Shown: one piece after another, positions 46,756 to 55,595 of the stretch
Layout: every line of letters starts with the position of its first letter
How positions within the stretch are numbered: the stretch's first letter is position 1
Assembly (NCBI GenBank): GCA_022647615.1
Contig: JALCKZ010000001.1
Coordinates: forward strand, 1,290,178-1,354,177
Length of the DNA stretch: 64,000 nt
From: Bacteroidales bacterium
Lineage (GTDB): Bacteria > Bacteroidota > Bacteroidia > Bacteroidales > UBA932
Reading direction: 5' to 3'
Notes under the pieces: model-generated
Database searches by the model: none
The model's input: only the letters and a program-made list of their open reading frames with translations
Told to the model about the DNA's origin: nothing
Program-made: the position numbers and the translations under genes

Positions 46756-47616
46756 ATGAAAGAGAAGTGGTATTCAAAGTATGCGACTGTGTATGGCAAG
46801 CCATATACTTCTGAGTATAAGCAGATAGCTGAAGAAATTAAATCAAAGATTTTAAAGCTTCAGAGTGACAAGCCTGTTGTATCTGTTGTGATGATTGCGC
46901 ATAATGAAGGGGAGAATTTACTTTCCAATCTTTGGTCAGTATCTGAAATGCAATGTAAGTATCCCGTTGAAATTATTGGAGTTGATAATGATTCTACAGA
47001 CAATTCGGTCCAAGTTTATAGGGATTGCGGTTTAGAGCCTTTGCTTGTAACAGACCATCATACTGCAGGAGCTTCCAGGCAGGCGGCTTTGGAAATATCC
47101 AGAGGCAAATATTATGTTTGTATGGATGGTGATACGATGTATCCTCCAAAATATATTGAAACCATGGTGGACGCATTAGTGGCTGACGATAAGGCAGTTG
47201 CCGCATGTGCAAAATGGGACTTTCTTCCAAGAGAGGGAGTGTCAAGAATGGGTATGAAGTTTTACGAAATTCTGAGGAACATTCATTTAAATGCTCTTTC
47301 TCATAAAAGGCCCGAATTGGCAGTTAGGGGTATGACACTTGTTCTTGTTACTGAATACGCAAAAAGATTTGGTTTCAGAAGAGATATAAAAAGCGGAGAA
47401 GATGGTTCTTTAGTCTTGAGATTGAAGGAGTTGGGTAAAGTCATTTTTGTGCACAATAAAAAGACGCTTGTCATGACAGGATGGAGAACTATGTCAAAGG
47501 ATGGAACTTTAAACGATGCGTTGATTCATAGACTTAAGAGACATCTTAAAAACATATCCTACTATTTTACATCTACAAACCATTATGATGACGACAGTTC
47601 TAATCTTAATAAATAA
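46756..47616 (+). CDS. Family 2 glycosyltransferase
   Basis: 286 residues from ATG 46756. An in-frame ATG at 46705 lies inside the previous gene and adds residues that do not look homologous. VVSVVMIAHNEGENLLSNLWSV begins the GT-A fold, VDNDSTDNSVQVY follows, and YVCMDGDTMYPP contains the DxD motif. The sugar is unknown. Its stop overlaps the rfbH start (TAATG). Confidence 0.82.
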   Translation: MKEKWYSKYATVYGKPYTSEYKQIAEEIKSKILKLQSDKPVVSVVMIAHNEGENLLSNLWSVSEMQCKYPVEIIGVDNDSTDNSVQVYRDCGLEPLLVTDHHTAGASRQAALEISRGKYYVCMDGDTMYPPKYIETMVDALVADDKAVAACAKWDFLPREGVSRMGMKFYEILRNIHLNALSHKRPELAVRGMTLVLVTEYAKRFGFRRDIKSGEDGSLVLRLKELGKVIFVHNKKTLVMTGWRTMSKDGTLNDALIHRLKRHLKNISYYFTSTNHYDDDSSNLNK

Positions 47617-48986
47617 TGAAGACTAATCAGAAGAATACACCAGATTGTTTGAGGGATAAGATACTTTCTCTTGTAAAAGAATATTATAAAACATCTTCTT
47701 CAAAGGATAAGTTTATTCCGGGCAAAAGTTATATTCACTATGGCGGGAGATACTATGATGAGAAAGAGATGGTGAATTTGGTGGATTCATCTTTGGACTT
47801 TTGGCTTACGCAAGGACCTTGGACCCAGAAGTTTGAAAGCGAGTTTGCCAAATGGCTTGGAGTGAGATTCTGCAGCGTTACTAATTCAGGTTCTTCTGCA
47901 AACTTGCTTGCGTTTACCGCATTAACGGCACCTGAACTTAAGGAAAGGCAGATAAAAAAAGGCGATGAGGTTATAACGGTTGCTTGTGCATTCCCAACAA
48001 CTGTAACTCCAATAATTCAATATGGAGCCGTCCCGGTTTTTGTTGATGTTACAGTACCGGAATATGATATAGATGTTGCACAGCTGGAAAAGGCATACTC
48101 GCCTAAAACCAAGGCTGTGATGATTGCGCATTCTCTTGGCAATCCATTTAATTTGCAAGCGGTTAAGGCATTTTGTGACAAGCATAATTTATGGCTTGTA
48201 GAAGATAATTGTGATGCCCTTGGAAGCACATACAAGATTAAAGGAAAAGAGTGTAAGACCGGCACAATTGGTGACATAGGAACAAGCAGTTTCTATCCTC
48301 CTCATCACATGACTATGGGTGAAGGAGGTGCTGTTTATACAAACAATCCCCTGTTGCATAGATTGATAAACTCATATAGAGATTGGGGGCGTGATTGCTG
48401 GTGCCCAAGCGGAAAAGACAATACCTGCGGGCAAAGATTTACCAAGCAATATGGTGAACTTCCATTGGGATATGACCATAAATATGTCTATTCTCATCTT
48501 GGCTATAATCTGAAAATCACGGATATGCAGGCTGCAATAGGGTGCGCGCAGCTTAAGAAGCTGGATAAGATTGTGGCAACGCGCAGAAAGAATTTCCAAT
48601 ACATCCTGGATGGCCTGAAAGGGACAAAAGGCTTAGTCCTTCCAGTCCCTCAAAAGAATTCCAACCCAAGCTGGTTTGGTTTTTTGATTTCAGTAAAAGA
48701 GAATGCAGGTTTTACACGCAATGAGCTTACAAAGTTTTTGGAAGAGAGAAAAATACAAACGCGCAACTTGTTTGCAGGCAATCTGTTGCGCCATCCTGCA
48801 TTTATCAATTTGGATAAAGAGTCCAAAGGAAAAAATCAATTTTACAGAGTGGTTGGAGAGTTGAGGAATACAGATTTTATTATGAACAACACTTTCTGGA
48901 TTGGAGTTTATCCGGGGATGAGGAAACCAATGCTGGATTGGATGATAAAGTCAATCAGAGAGTTCTGTGATATTAAGCGGAAATAG
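47616..48986 (+). CDS. rfbH: CDP-4-keto-6-deoxyglucose 3-dehydrase (E1)
   Basis: PMP-dependent, [2Fe-2S] dehydrase that removes the C3 hydroxyl in CDP-3,6-dideoxyhexose synthesis; known as RfbH, DdhC or AscC. The 456-residue aminotransferase-like fold has FYPPHHMTMGEGGAVYT, with His at the place of the PLP lysine, diagnostic of E1 enzymes. Iron-sulfur cysteines lie in DCWCPSGKDNTC. EDNCDALG holds the PMP-binding Asp. It starts the nucleotide-sugar block rfbH-rfbG-epimerase-rfbF-reductase. Confidence 0.92.
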   Translation: MKTNQKNTPDCLRDKILSLVKEYYKTSSSKDKFIPGKSYIHYGGRYYDEKEMVNLVDSSLDFWLTQGPWTQKFESEFAKWLGVRFCSVTNSGSSANLLAFTALTAPELKERQIKKGDEVITVACAFPTTVTPIIQYGAVPVFVDVTVPEYDIDVAQLEKAYSPKTKAVMIAHSLGNPFNLQAVKAFCDKHNLWLVEDNCDALGSTYKIKGKECKTGTIGDIGTSSFYPPHHMTMGEGGAVYTNNPLLHRLINSYRDWGRDCWCPSGKDNTCGQRFTKQYGELPLGYDHKYVYSHLGYNLKITDMQAAIGCAQLKKLDKIVATRRKNFQYILDGLKGTKGLVLPVPQKNSNPSWFGFLISVKENAGFTRNELTKFLEERKIQTRNLFAGNLLRHPAFINLDKESKGKNQFYRVVGELRNTDFIMNNTFWIGVYPGMRKPMLDWMIKSIREFCDIKRK

Positions 48987-49018
48987 CGTGAATAGTATTA
49001 ATAATTAATTATCAGATT

Positions 49019-50098
49019 ATGGGCAGTGATATTTTTAACGGATTCTACAAGGGCAAGAGAGTCCTTGTGACAGGCCACACAGGGTTTAAGGGTTCTTGGC
49101 TTTCTATATGGCTGCACTCTCTTGGTGCTGAGGTTATTGGAGTGGCACAGGAACCATATTCTGATAAGGACAATTATGTGCTAAGCGGATTGAAAGGTAA
49201 GATTGTTGATTTGCGTGGAGATATAAATGACGGAGCTCTGATGAAAGAAATTTTCCGCAAGTATTCTCCGGAAATTGTGTTTCACCTTGCAGCCCAGCCG
49301 CTTGTAAGATTAAGTTATGAAATACCTGTTGAAACTTATATGACTAACGTGATGGGTACCATCAACATAATGGAGGCCATCAGAGCAACTGATAGTGTGA
49401 GGGTTGGAGTGATGATTACAACAGACAAATGTTATGAAAACAAGGAACAGTCAATAGGTTACAAAGAGTCTGACCCTCTTGGAGGTTATGATCCTTATTC
49501 ATCTAGCAAAGGTGCTGCAGAGATTGCAATTTCCAGCTGGAGGAGAAGTTTTTTTAATCCCGATAGTTATTCCTCTCATCATAAGAGCATTGCAAGTGTG
49601 AGAGCGGGCAATGTAATTGGCGGAGGAGATTGGGCAAAGGACAGAATTATTCCGGACTGCATTAGAGCAATTGAGAATAACAATGTAATAGAGATACGTT
49701 CACCAAAAGCAGTAAGACCTTGGCAACATGTTCTTGAGCCGCTTTCCGGATATATGCTGCTTGCAAAGAAAATGTATGAGGAGCCTAAAGCATATTGTAG
49801 TGCATACAATTTCGGCCCTGAGAATCACGGCGTTGCAACTGTGTGGGATGTGGCATCCAAAGTTGTTGAATACTATGGAAAAGGCGAACTTAAAGATGCC
49901 TCCGTGCCTGGAGCATTGCATGAGGCAAACATGCTTATGCTAGATATCGCTAAAGCAAAGACACAGCTTGGCTGGTCTCCCAGATGGAACTTAAATGAGT
50001 GCGTGAAAGCGACTGTGGATTGGTATAAAAACTATCGGGAAGAAAATGTTTATGAGCTGTGTTTGAAGCAGATAGATGAATTCTCCGGTTGTAAATAA
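49019..50098 (+). CDS. rfbG: CDP-glucose 4,6-dehydratase
   Basis: Short-chain dehydrogenase-like enzyme giving CDP-4-keto-6-deoxyglucose. 359 residues: VLVTGHTGFKGSWLSIWL is the NAD-binding Rossmann motif specific to RfbG, FHLAAQPLVRLSYEIPVETY follows, TTDKCYEN contains the catalytic region, and YDPYSSSKGAAE the YxxxK motif. GGDWAKDRIIPDC and RPWQHVLEP are also typical. Product feeds RfbH. Confidence 0.94.
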   Translation: MGSDIFNGFYKGKRVLVTGHTGFKGSWLSIWLHSLGAEVIGVAQEPYSDKDNYVLSGLKGKIVDLRGDINDGALMKEIFRKYSPEIVFHLAAQPLVRLSYEIPVETYMTNVMGTINIMEAIRATDSVRVGVMITTDKCYENKEQSIGYKESDPLGGYDPYSSSKGAAEIAISSWRRSFFNPDSYSSHHKSIASVRAGNVIGGGDWAKDRIIPDCIRAIENNNVIEIRSPKAVRPWQHVLEPLSGYMLLAKKMYEEPKAYCSAYNFGPENHGVATVWDVASKVVEYYGKGELKDASVPGALHEANMLMLDIAKAKTQLGWSPRWNLNECVKATVDWYKNYREENVYELCLKQIDEFSGCK

Positions 50099-50107
50099 AT
50101 TGAGGAT

Positions 50108-50644
50108 ATGAATATCATAAAGACTTCTTTTGACGGATTATTAGTTTTGGAAACGGTTAATTTCCAAGATAATAGAGGCGGATTCCAAAAACTCTTTAAT
50201 GCGGATTTTTTTAAGCAGAACTGGCTGGATGTAGATTTTAAGGAGATATATTATTCTGTCTCTCAAAAGAATGTGATAAGAGGGATGCATTTTCAGACCC
50301 CTCCGGCTGACCATGTGAAATTAGTGTGGGTGAGCAGGGGACACATTAAGGATGTGTGTGTAGATATTAGGAAAAAATCTGCAACATACGGGAAGTGTTT
50401 CTCAGTTGAGCTGGATAATAATGCGGGCAGATATCTCTATATACCAAGGGGTTTTGCTCATGGGTTTTTGTCATTGGAGGATGGGAGCATTGTAAATTAT
50501 GCGCAGACTTCTTGCTATTCTCCAGCTCACGACAGTGGAATATCTCAGAAATCCATTGGTTTTGACTGGGGTGTTGAGAATCCTATTGTCTCCGGAAGAG
50601 ATTTGACCTTTGAGGATTTGGAGAACTTTAATTCTCCGTTTTAA
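50108..50644 (+). CDS. RmlC-like 3,5-epimerase, possibly AscE-type
   Basis: A 178-residue cupin of the dTDP-4-keto-6-deoxyhexose 3,5-epimerase family. DNRGGFQKLF, VIRGMHFQTPPADHVKLV with the catalytic His, and YLYIPRGFAHGFLSL are all present. No dTDP-rhamnose genes (rmlA, B, D) are in the window. Set between CDP-sugar genes, it may instead be the 5-epimerase of CDP-ascarylose synthesis (AscE/DdhE-like). Sequence alone does not decide. Confidence 0.78.
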   Translation: MNIIKTSFDGLLVLETVNFQDNRGGFQKLFNADFFKQNWLDVDFKEIYYSVSQKNVIRGMHFQTPPADHVKLVWVSRGHIKDVCVDIRKKSATYGKCFSVELDNNAGRYLYIPRGFAHGFLSLEDGSIVNYAQTSCYSPAHDSGISQKSIGFDWGVENPIVSGRDLTFEDLENFNSPF

Positions 50645-50657
50645 CGCAGATTTGAAG

Positions 50658-50665
50658 TATATTTG
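50658..50665 (+). promoter_or_regulatory. Putative internal -7 box before rfbF
   Basis: TATATTTG lies 34 bases before rfbF in one of the few real gaps in this block, suggesting an internal promoter. Confidence 0.45.
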
Positions 50666-50698
50666 CGAGAACACTTTGATAATTAAAATCTAAGCTAT

Positions 50699-51469
50699 AT
50701 GAAAGCAGTAATTCTGGCAGGCGGTTTTGGAACAAGATTGAGTGAGGTTACTAATGTAATCCCAAAGCCGATGGTTGAAATTGGCGGAAAACCAATCATT
50801 TGGCATATCATGAAAATTTATAGCCATTATGGAATAAATGATTTTGTTATATGCTGCGGATACAAGCAATATGTCATTAAGGAGTACTTTGCAAACTACT
50901 TCCGCCATAACTGCGATATGACTGTTAATCTGGCTGATAATAGCGTTGAGATTTTAGATAATCACTCAGAAAATTGGAAAGTTACGATGGTTGATACCGG
51001 AGTAAATACAATGACGGGCGGACGTGTTAAAAGAATTCAGAAGTACATTGGAAACGAGCGGTTTCTTCTTACATACGGAGATGGCGTAGGAAATATAGAT
51101 ATTAAGAAGACAATAGAAGAGCACAATAAAAGTGGCAAATATCTGTCGCTTACTGCGTACCAGCCTGCGGGAAGATTGGGCGTTTTGGACATTGAAGATA
51201 ACGGAAACGTGCAGAGCTTTATGGAGAAACCTGCCGCCTCCGGTACATGGATAAACGCAGGGTTCTTTGTGTGCGAACCTCAAGTGTTCAACTACTTGCA
51301 GGGAGACAGCGAGATGTTTGAGAGAGAGCCTATGCAAAGGATAGTGGCTGAACATCAGATGCATGCGTACAAGCATAGTGGTTTCTGGAAACCAATGGAT
51401 ACTTTGAGAGACAATAATGAGCTGAATAAAATGTGGGATGAGGAGAAGGCCCCTTGGAAAGTTTGGTAA
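50699..51469 (+). CDS. rfbF: Glucose-1-phosphate cytidylyltransferase
   Basis: Makes CDP-glucose from CTP and glucose-1-phosphate, the entry step for CDP-dideoxyhexoses. The 256-residue protein starts KAVILAGGFGTRLSEVTNVIPKPMVEIGGKPIIWHIMK, the nucleotidyltransferase signature. GDGVGNIDI holds a metal-binding Asp, and GFWKPMDTLRDNNELNKMW is a typical RfbF C-terminus. Confidence 0.94.
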   Translation: MKAVILAGGFGTRLSEVTNVIPKPMVEIGGKPIIWHIMKIYSHYGINDFVICCGYKQYVIKEYFANYFRHNCDMTVNLADNSVEILDNHSENWKVTMVDTGVNTMTGGRVKRIQKYIGNERFLLTYGDGVGNIDIKKTIEEHNKSGKYLSLTAYQPAGRLGVLDIEDNGNVQSFMEKPAASGTWINAGFFVCEPQVFNYLQGDSEMFEREPMQRIVAEHQMHAYKHSGFWKPMDTLRDNNELNKMWDEEKAPWKVW

Positions 51470-51470
51470 T

Positions 51471-52385
51471 ATGGATAAGAAAATTCTCATAACGGGCGCA
51501 ACAGGTTTTGTCGGTAAAACCTTGATTCCTTATTTACACAATAATGGAGTTAAGGACATTGCGTTGCTTGTGAGAAATGAGGAGAAAGCGCATCGTTTGT
51601 TTGGAGATATAGATTTAAGAATCATCTCTTTGCAGGATGAGAGCTGGAAAGATGAAGTTAAAAATTTCAATGCTGATATTGTAATTCATCTGGCGGCTTT
51701 TTTCTCCACCAAGTATGATGATTCTACTGCTGTAAATTTGGTGAACAGTAATTTACTTTTCACGACAGAGCTTTTGGTTGCTCTCCAAGATACTGATTGC
51801 AAGTATTTTGTAAATACCGGGACGTTCACTGAATTCCTTTATGGTGACGGCAAATATTTCCCGGCAAATCTTTACTCTGCAACTAAAACGGCAGAAAGGT
51901 CTATAATCCAGTATTTTACAAATCTGTCTGGAAGAAAATGGATAAATATTATTCTTTATTCTCCTTACGGCAGAAAAAATGACTATAAGAAAGTTATTGA
52001 TTATATGGTAGATGCAATGGACGCCAAAGAGCAAGTTGCATTCAGCAAGGGAGAGCAGGTGCTAGATTTTATTCATGTAGACGATATTGCCGATTTTTAT
52101 TTGAATTTATTGCAGAAGATTGATTTGCTGAACAATCCTTTTGAGGAATTTCATCTTGGAACAGGTGAGGGTCACAGTATTAGAGAGGTTGCGCAGATTA
52201 TGGAGGAAGTTTTTGGTAAAAAAATTAATGCAAATTGGGGAGGACTTCCATATAGAAAGTTTGATATTATGCATGCCATTGCCCCGGTTAAGAAGAATAA
52301 AGATGTTCTTGGGTGGATGGCAAAAATAGATATGCACAGTGGTATGGAAATTTTTAAGGCAGATGCAGGTCTGAATAGAAACTGA
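51471..52385 (+). CDS. NAD(P)-dependent sugar reductase/epimerase, CDP-dideoxyhexose reductase candidate
   Basis: 304 residues from the ATG one base after the rfbF stop; a longer frame from 51438 lies inside rfbF. ILITGATGFVGKTLI is the Rossmann motif, and NLYSATKTAER the YxxxK motif. FIHVDDIADFYLNLL and HLGTGEGHSIREVAQIM are SDR sugar features. In context it most likely performs the last 4-ketoreduction to a CDP-3,6-dideoxyhexose (RfbJ, RfbS or AscF-type). Which stereoisomer is formed cannot be told. Confidence 0.75.
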   Translation: MDKKILITGATGFVGKTLIPYLHNNGVKDIALLVRNEEKAHRLFGDIDLRIISLQDESWKDEVKNFNADIVIHLAAFFSTKYDDSTAVNLVNSNLLFTTELLVALQDTDCKYFVNTGTFTEFLYGDGKYFPANLYSATKTAERSIIQYFTNLSGRKWINIILYSPYGRKNDYKKVIDYMVDAMDAKEQVAFSKGEQVLDFIHVDDIADFYLNLLQKIDLLNNPFEEFHLGTGEGHSIREVAQIMEEVFGKKINANWGGLPYRKFDIMHAIAPVKKNKDVLGWMAKIDMHSGMEIFKADAGLNRN

Positions 52386-52425
52386 TTATCGGGCTATAAG
52401 TATTTAATTTATAAATCTTTACTTT

Positions 52426-53484
52426 ATGGGAAAAGTAAATGATAAAACAGATTTTTTTAAGTACGTAGATTCATTTGCAAAAGATGAAGGTGTTAACTCT
52501 TTGTTAGTTAAAGGGGATATCTCATCTGTTGCCCCTGCTGTGACTATTGCTATCCCTACCTACAAGAGGCCAGAGTTTATTAAATGTGCAATTGATTCTG
52601 CACTTGCTCAGAAAGATTTTGATAACTATGAAGTTGTAGTGGTTGATAATGACCCTGAGAGAGATACTGAAACTGAAAAAATTGTTTGTGCAATTGATAA
52701 CCCTAAACTAAAGTATTACAAGAATGCTGAGAATCTGGGTATGTTTGGGAACATGAACAGATGTTTCAAACTCTCTAGAACCAAGTGGGTTACTATACTC
52801 CATGATGACGATATGCTCACTCCAGATTATCTTTCTTCTGTAATGGGTGTAGTGGCAAAAAGGCCGGATATTGACATGCTTAGTTCTCGTCATTCAATTA
52901 TGGATGTAGATGGGCATGAATGCACTTATGTGACCGATAAATTTTATTATAAGTTGAAAGGTGGAATATGCAGGATGAGGCTAAGAGATTTTACTTATTA
53001 CTTTCCAACCCGCAGCATAGGATGTTTGTTTAACAAGGAAAAAGTTGAGTCTTTGGGAGGTTTCAATCAGGAATTTTATCCTACATCAGATTATGTTTTC
53101 TGCGCCATTTTTTGTCAGAAATTTAAAGGATATGATTATAACAGGTTCATTTACAGGTATAGAATGGGTAGAAATGAATCTGCCAATCCTGAGACCTACA
53201 AGGTTTCTATTGTAAATGATTATTACTTCCAGCTTGCAATGGAAAGAGTGAGAGGGCGTGATTCTGATTTCTTTGATAATACGATTGAGGCCAACGCAAT
53301 AAGAAGAATGAGCGGTTATGAAATGAGAGTTTACGGAATTCAGGATAGAGATTTTGCAAAAGAAATTTTAAAGGGGAAAGCAAAGAAAATACACAACGTA
53401 TATTGCAAGCTTTCATATACTTATGCAAGAGTAAGAAAAATGACAGCCTTTGCTTTGTCCAGATATTTTGGAGGAATTAGATAA
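52426..53484 (+). CDS. Family 2 glycosyltransferase
   Basis: A 352-residue GT-A enzyme: APAVTIAIPTYKRPEFIKCAID, VVVDNDPERDTETEK, ENLGMFGNMNRCF and HDDDMLTPDYL, which carries the DxD motif. The layout resembles abequosyl- and other dideoxyhexosyl-transferases of the WbaV/GT2 type, which would suit its place next to the CDP-dideoxyhexose genes; this is inference. The stop overlaps the next start (TAATG). Confidence 0.82.
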   Translation: MGKVNDKTDFFKYVDSFAKDEGVNSLLVKGDISSVAPAVTIAIPTYKRPEFIKCAIDSALAQKDFDNYEVVVVDNDPERDTETEKIVCAIDNPKLKYYKNAENLGMFGNMNRCFKLSRTKWVTILHDDDMLTPDYLSSVMGVVAKRPDIDMLSSRHSIMDVDGHECTYVTDKFYYKLKGGICRMRLRDFTYYFPTRSIGCLFNKEKVESLGGFNQEFYPTSDYVFCAIFCQKFKGYDYNRFIYRYRMGRNESANPETYKVSIVNDYYFQLAMERVRGRDSDFFDNTIEANAIRRMSGYEMRVYGIQDRDFAKEILKGKAKKIHNVYCKLSYTYARVRKMTAFALSRYFGGIR

Positions 53485-54083
53485 TGTTAGACGACAAACC
53501 AAAATTAAAGAAATTTATTCATTGGCTTCTTACTAATGAGCTTACTTGCCGTCCAAGATGGTGGGCGAGAGTGTTTGTGAATCCTTTTTTTATTAAGAGA
53601 GGGCGTGGTTCTGTGATAAGGCACAGCGCTCGTCTTGATTTGATTCCGTCTAAAAAATTTGTTCTTGGGAATCGTTCCATAGTTGAGTCATGGACAACAA
53701 TTAATAACGGCGTAGGGGATGTTATAATTGGAAATAACTCAATGATTACAAGCGGTGTTACAATAGTTGGTCCGGTAAAAATAGGTGATAATGTTATTGT
53801 TGGAAACGGCTCTTTAGTGTTTGGAATGTGGCATAATTATGAAGACGTAAATATTCCTATATCCCTGCAAGGTGTTGGAACTAAATTGACAACAATAGAA
53901 GATGATGCCTGGATAGGCGGAAATGTGGTAATTAACCAGGGCGTCACTATTGGCAAACATGCTCTTGTTGGGACGGGAAGTGTTGTCACTAAGGATGTTC
54001 CGCCATTCTGCATTGTAGCGGGGGTACCTGCAAAGATTATAAAGAAATATGATGCTCAATTAAAGAAATGGGTCAAAGCATAG
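53484..54083 (+). CDS. Left-handed beta-helix acetyltransferase
   Basis: A 199-residue acyltransferase of the maltose/galactoside O-acetyltransferase type. Hexapeptide repeats (NRSIVESWTTINNGVGDVIIGNN) lead to MWHNYEDV, the position of the catalytic His, and DAWIGGNVVINQGVTIGKHALVGTGSVVTKDVPPFCIVAGVPAK. It probably O-acetylates a sugar of the repeat unit; the 3,6-dideoxyhexose or its neighbour is a candidate only by position. Confidence 0.83.
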   Translation: MLDDKPKLKKFIHWLLTNELTCRPRWWARVFVNPFFIKRGRGSVIRHSARLDLIPSKKFVLGNRSIVESWTTINNGVGDVIIGNNSMITSGVTIVGPVKIGDNVIVGNGSLVFGMWHNYEDVNIPISLQGVGTKLTTIEDDAWIGGNVVINQGVTIGKHALVGTGSVVTKDVPPFCIVAGVPAKIIKKYDAQLKKWVKA

Positions 54084-54107
54084 TTTGTATTTAAGGGTTG
54101 TTTTTAA

Positions 54108-55595
54108 ATGGCTGACACAGAAAAATTAACACTAAAAACTTTTGACGGGGCAAAGTGGAGTCTTATAGGCAACGTTGTAGCCGCAGTTATTTCTTTTGTT
54201 GTCGGTATCGTACTTGCGCGAATACTTACCATTCAGCAATATGGCATTTTGGGCATGATTGCAGTATTTATTGCTGTTTCCAATGCGTTTATTGATAGTG
54301 GTTTTTCAAATGCACTAATTAGGAAAAAAGAGGTAACAGTTTCTGATTATAATACTCTCTTTTATTTTAATGTCGGAATAAGTGTAATAGCTTTTATTAT
54401 TTTGTTTTTGCTTGCAGGGCCAATTGCAAAGTTTTATAACATGCCTTTGCTGGTGCCTGTTACAAGAGCTGTTGCTACAACTTTGATTATAAATGCAATA
54501 GGACTTGTTCAAATTGTGGTTTTAACAAGGGATGTGGATTTTAAGCGGCAATCAATAGCAAATATTGTTTCTACATTCGTGGGTGGAGTTATTGCCATCT
54601 TTCTTGCTGTAAAAGGTTATGGCGTATGGAGTTTGGTGTGGCAGCAAATAATAAAACAGTTTGTTAATACCTTGCTGTTGTGGGTGCTATGCTCATGGCG
54701 TCCGGCCTTCCTTTTTTCAACCAGCGGTTTTTCAATGAAGAGTTGTAAGGACATGTTCGGTTTTGGATCTAAATTGCTGGCTTCTGGCATACTTAGCATG
54801 TTGTTTGATAATGCTTCATATATTGTTATTGGTAAATTCTATAGTTCCAAACAGTTAGGGCTTTACACAAGAGGTGAACAGTTCACAAATTTCCTCTCCT
54901 TGAATTACACGTATGCTGTGCAACGTGCTACATTTCCATCCCTTAGCATGTTACAGGATGACAAACCTAGATTAAAAGGTGCTTTTGTAAGGGTATACAG
55001 AAGTGTTATGTTAATCTCCGTAAGTCTATGCCTTTTTCTGGCTGCCATGTCAAAGCCTCTTGTTCTTTCATTGCTAGGAGCCAAGTGGGCTGCCACTATT
55101 CCATATATGCAATTATTATGTTTTATTGCAATGTTTTTCCCTTTACATGCAATAAATTTAAATGTACTTCAAGTAAAAGGTAGGAGCGATTGGGTACTTC
55201 ATTTGGAGTATATAAAGAGGGCAATATCCATAGCGCCTATTGTTGTTGGTATTTTTGTGAGTATCAAGGCAATGCTAGTAGTGAAAATATTTACATCTAT
55301 CATATCTCTATATGTAAATTGCTGGGGAGAAAATAAGCTTCTTGGCTATTCTTTTTGGGAAGAAATGAGAGATTTTCTTCCAGTATTGGGAATTGCCTCG
55401 GCCATTTCTGCTGTCATTTTATGCGTGCAATTTATACCTATAAGTTGTTATGCGCAATTGGTGATACAGGCTATAGGAGGTTGTGCTTTGTTCCATTTTA
55501 TATACACATGGATTAAACAGCCGCAATATGTTGAGCTTAAAGGATTGGCACTATCATATTTGAAAAAAAATAACAAAAATGAAGAAGTTGAATAA
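54108..55595 (+). CDS. Polysaccharide repeat-unit flippase (Wzx/WzxC-like)
   Basis: 495 residues, about 14 membrane helices, of the MOP/PST flippase superfamily. FDGAKWSLIGNVVAAVISFVVGIVLARILTIQQYGILG and FIDSGFSNALIRKKEVTVSDYNTLFYFN are typical of the WzxC/TuaB branch. It would translocate lipid-linked repeat units across the inner membrane. Its 3' end overlaps the aminotransferase gene by 17 bases. Confidence 0.87.
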   Translation: MADTEKLTLKTFDGAKWSLIGNVVAAVISFVVGIVLARILTIQQYGILGMIAVFIAVSNAFIDSGFSNALIRKKEVTVSDYNTLFYFNVGISVIAFIILFLLAGPIAKFYNMPLLVPVTRAVATTLIINAIGLVQIVVLTRDVDFKRQSIANIVSTFVGGVIAIFLAVKGYGVWSLVWQQIIKQFVNTLLLWVLCSWRPAFLFSTSGFSMKSCKDMFGFGSKLLASGILSMLFDNASYIVIGKFYSSKQLGLYTRGEQFTNFLSLNYTYAVQRATFPSLSMLQDDKPRLKGAFVRVYRSVMLISVSLCLFLAAMSKPLVLSLLGAKWAATIPYMQLLCFIAMFFPLHAINLNVLQVKGRSDWVLHLEYIKRAISIAPIVVGIFVSIKAMLVVKIFTSIISLYVNCWGENKLLGYSFWEEMRDFLPVLGIASAISAVILCVQFIPISCYAQLVIQAIGGCALFHFIYTWIKQPQYVELKGLALSYLKKNNKNEEVE

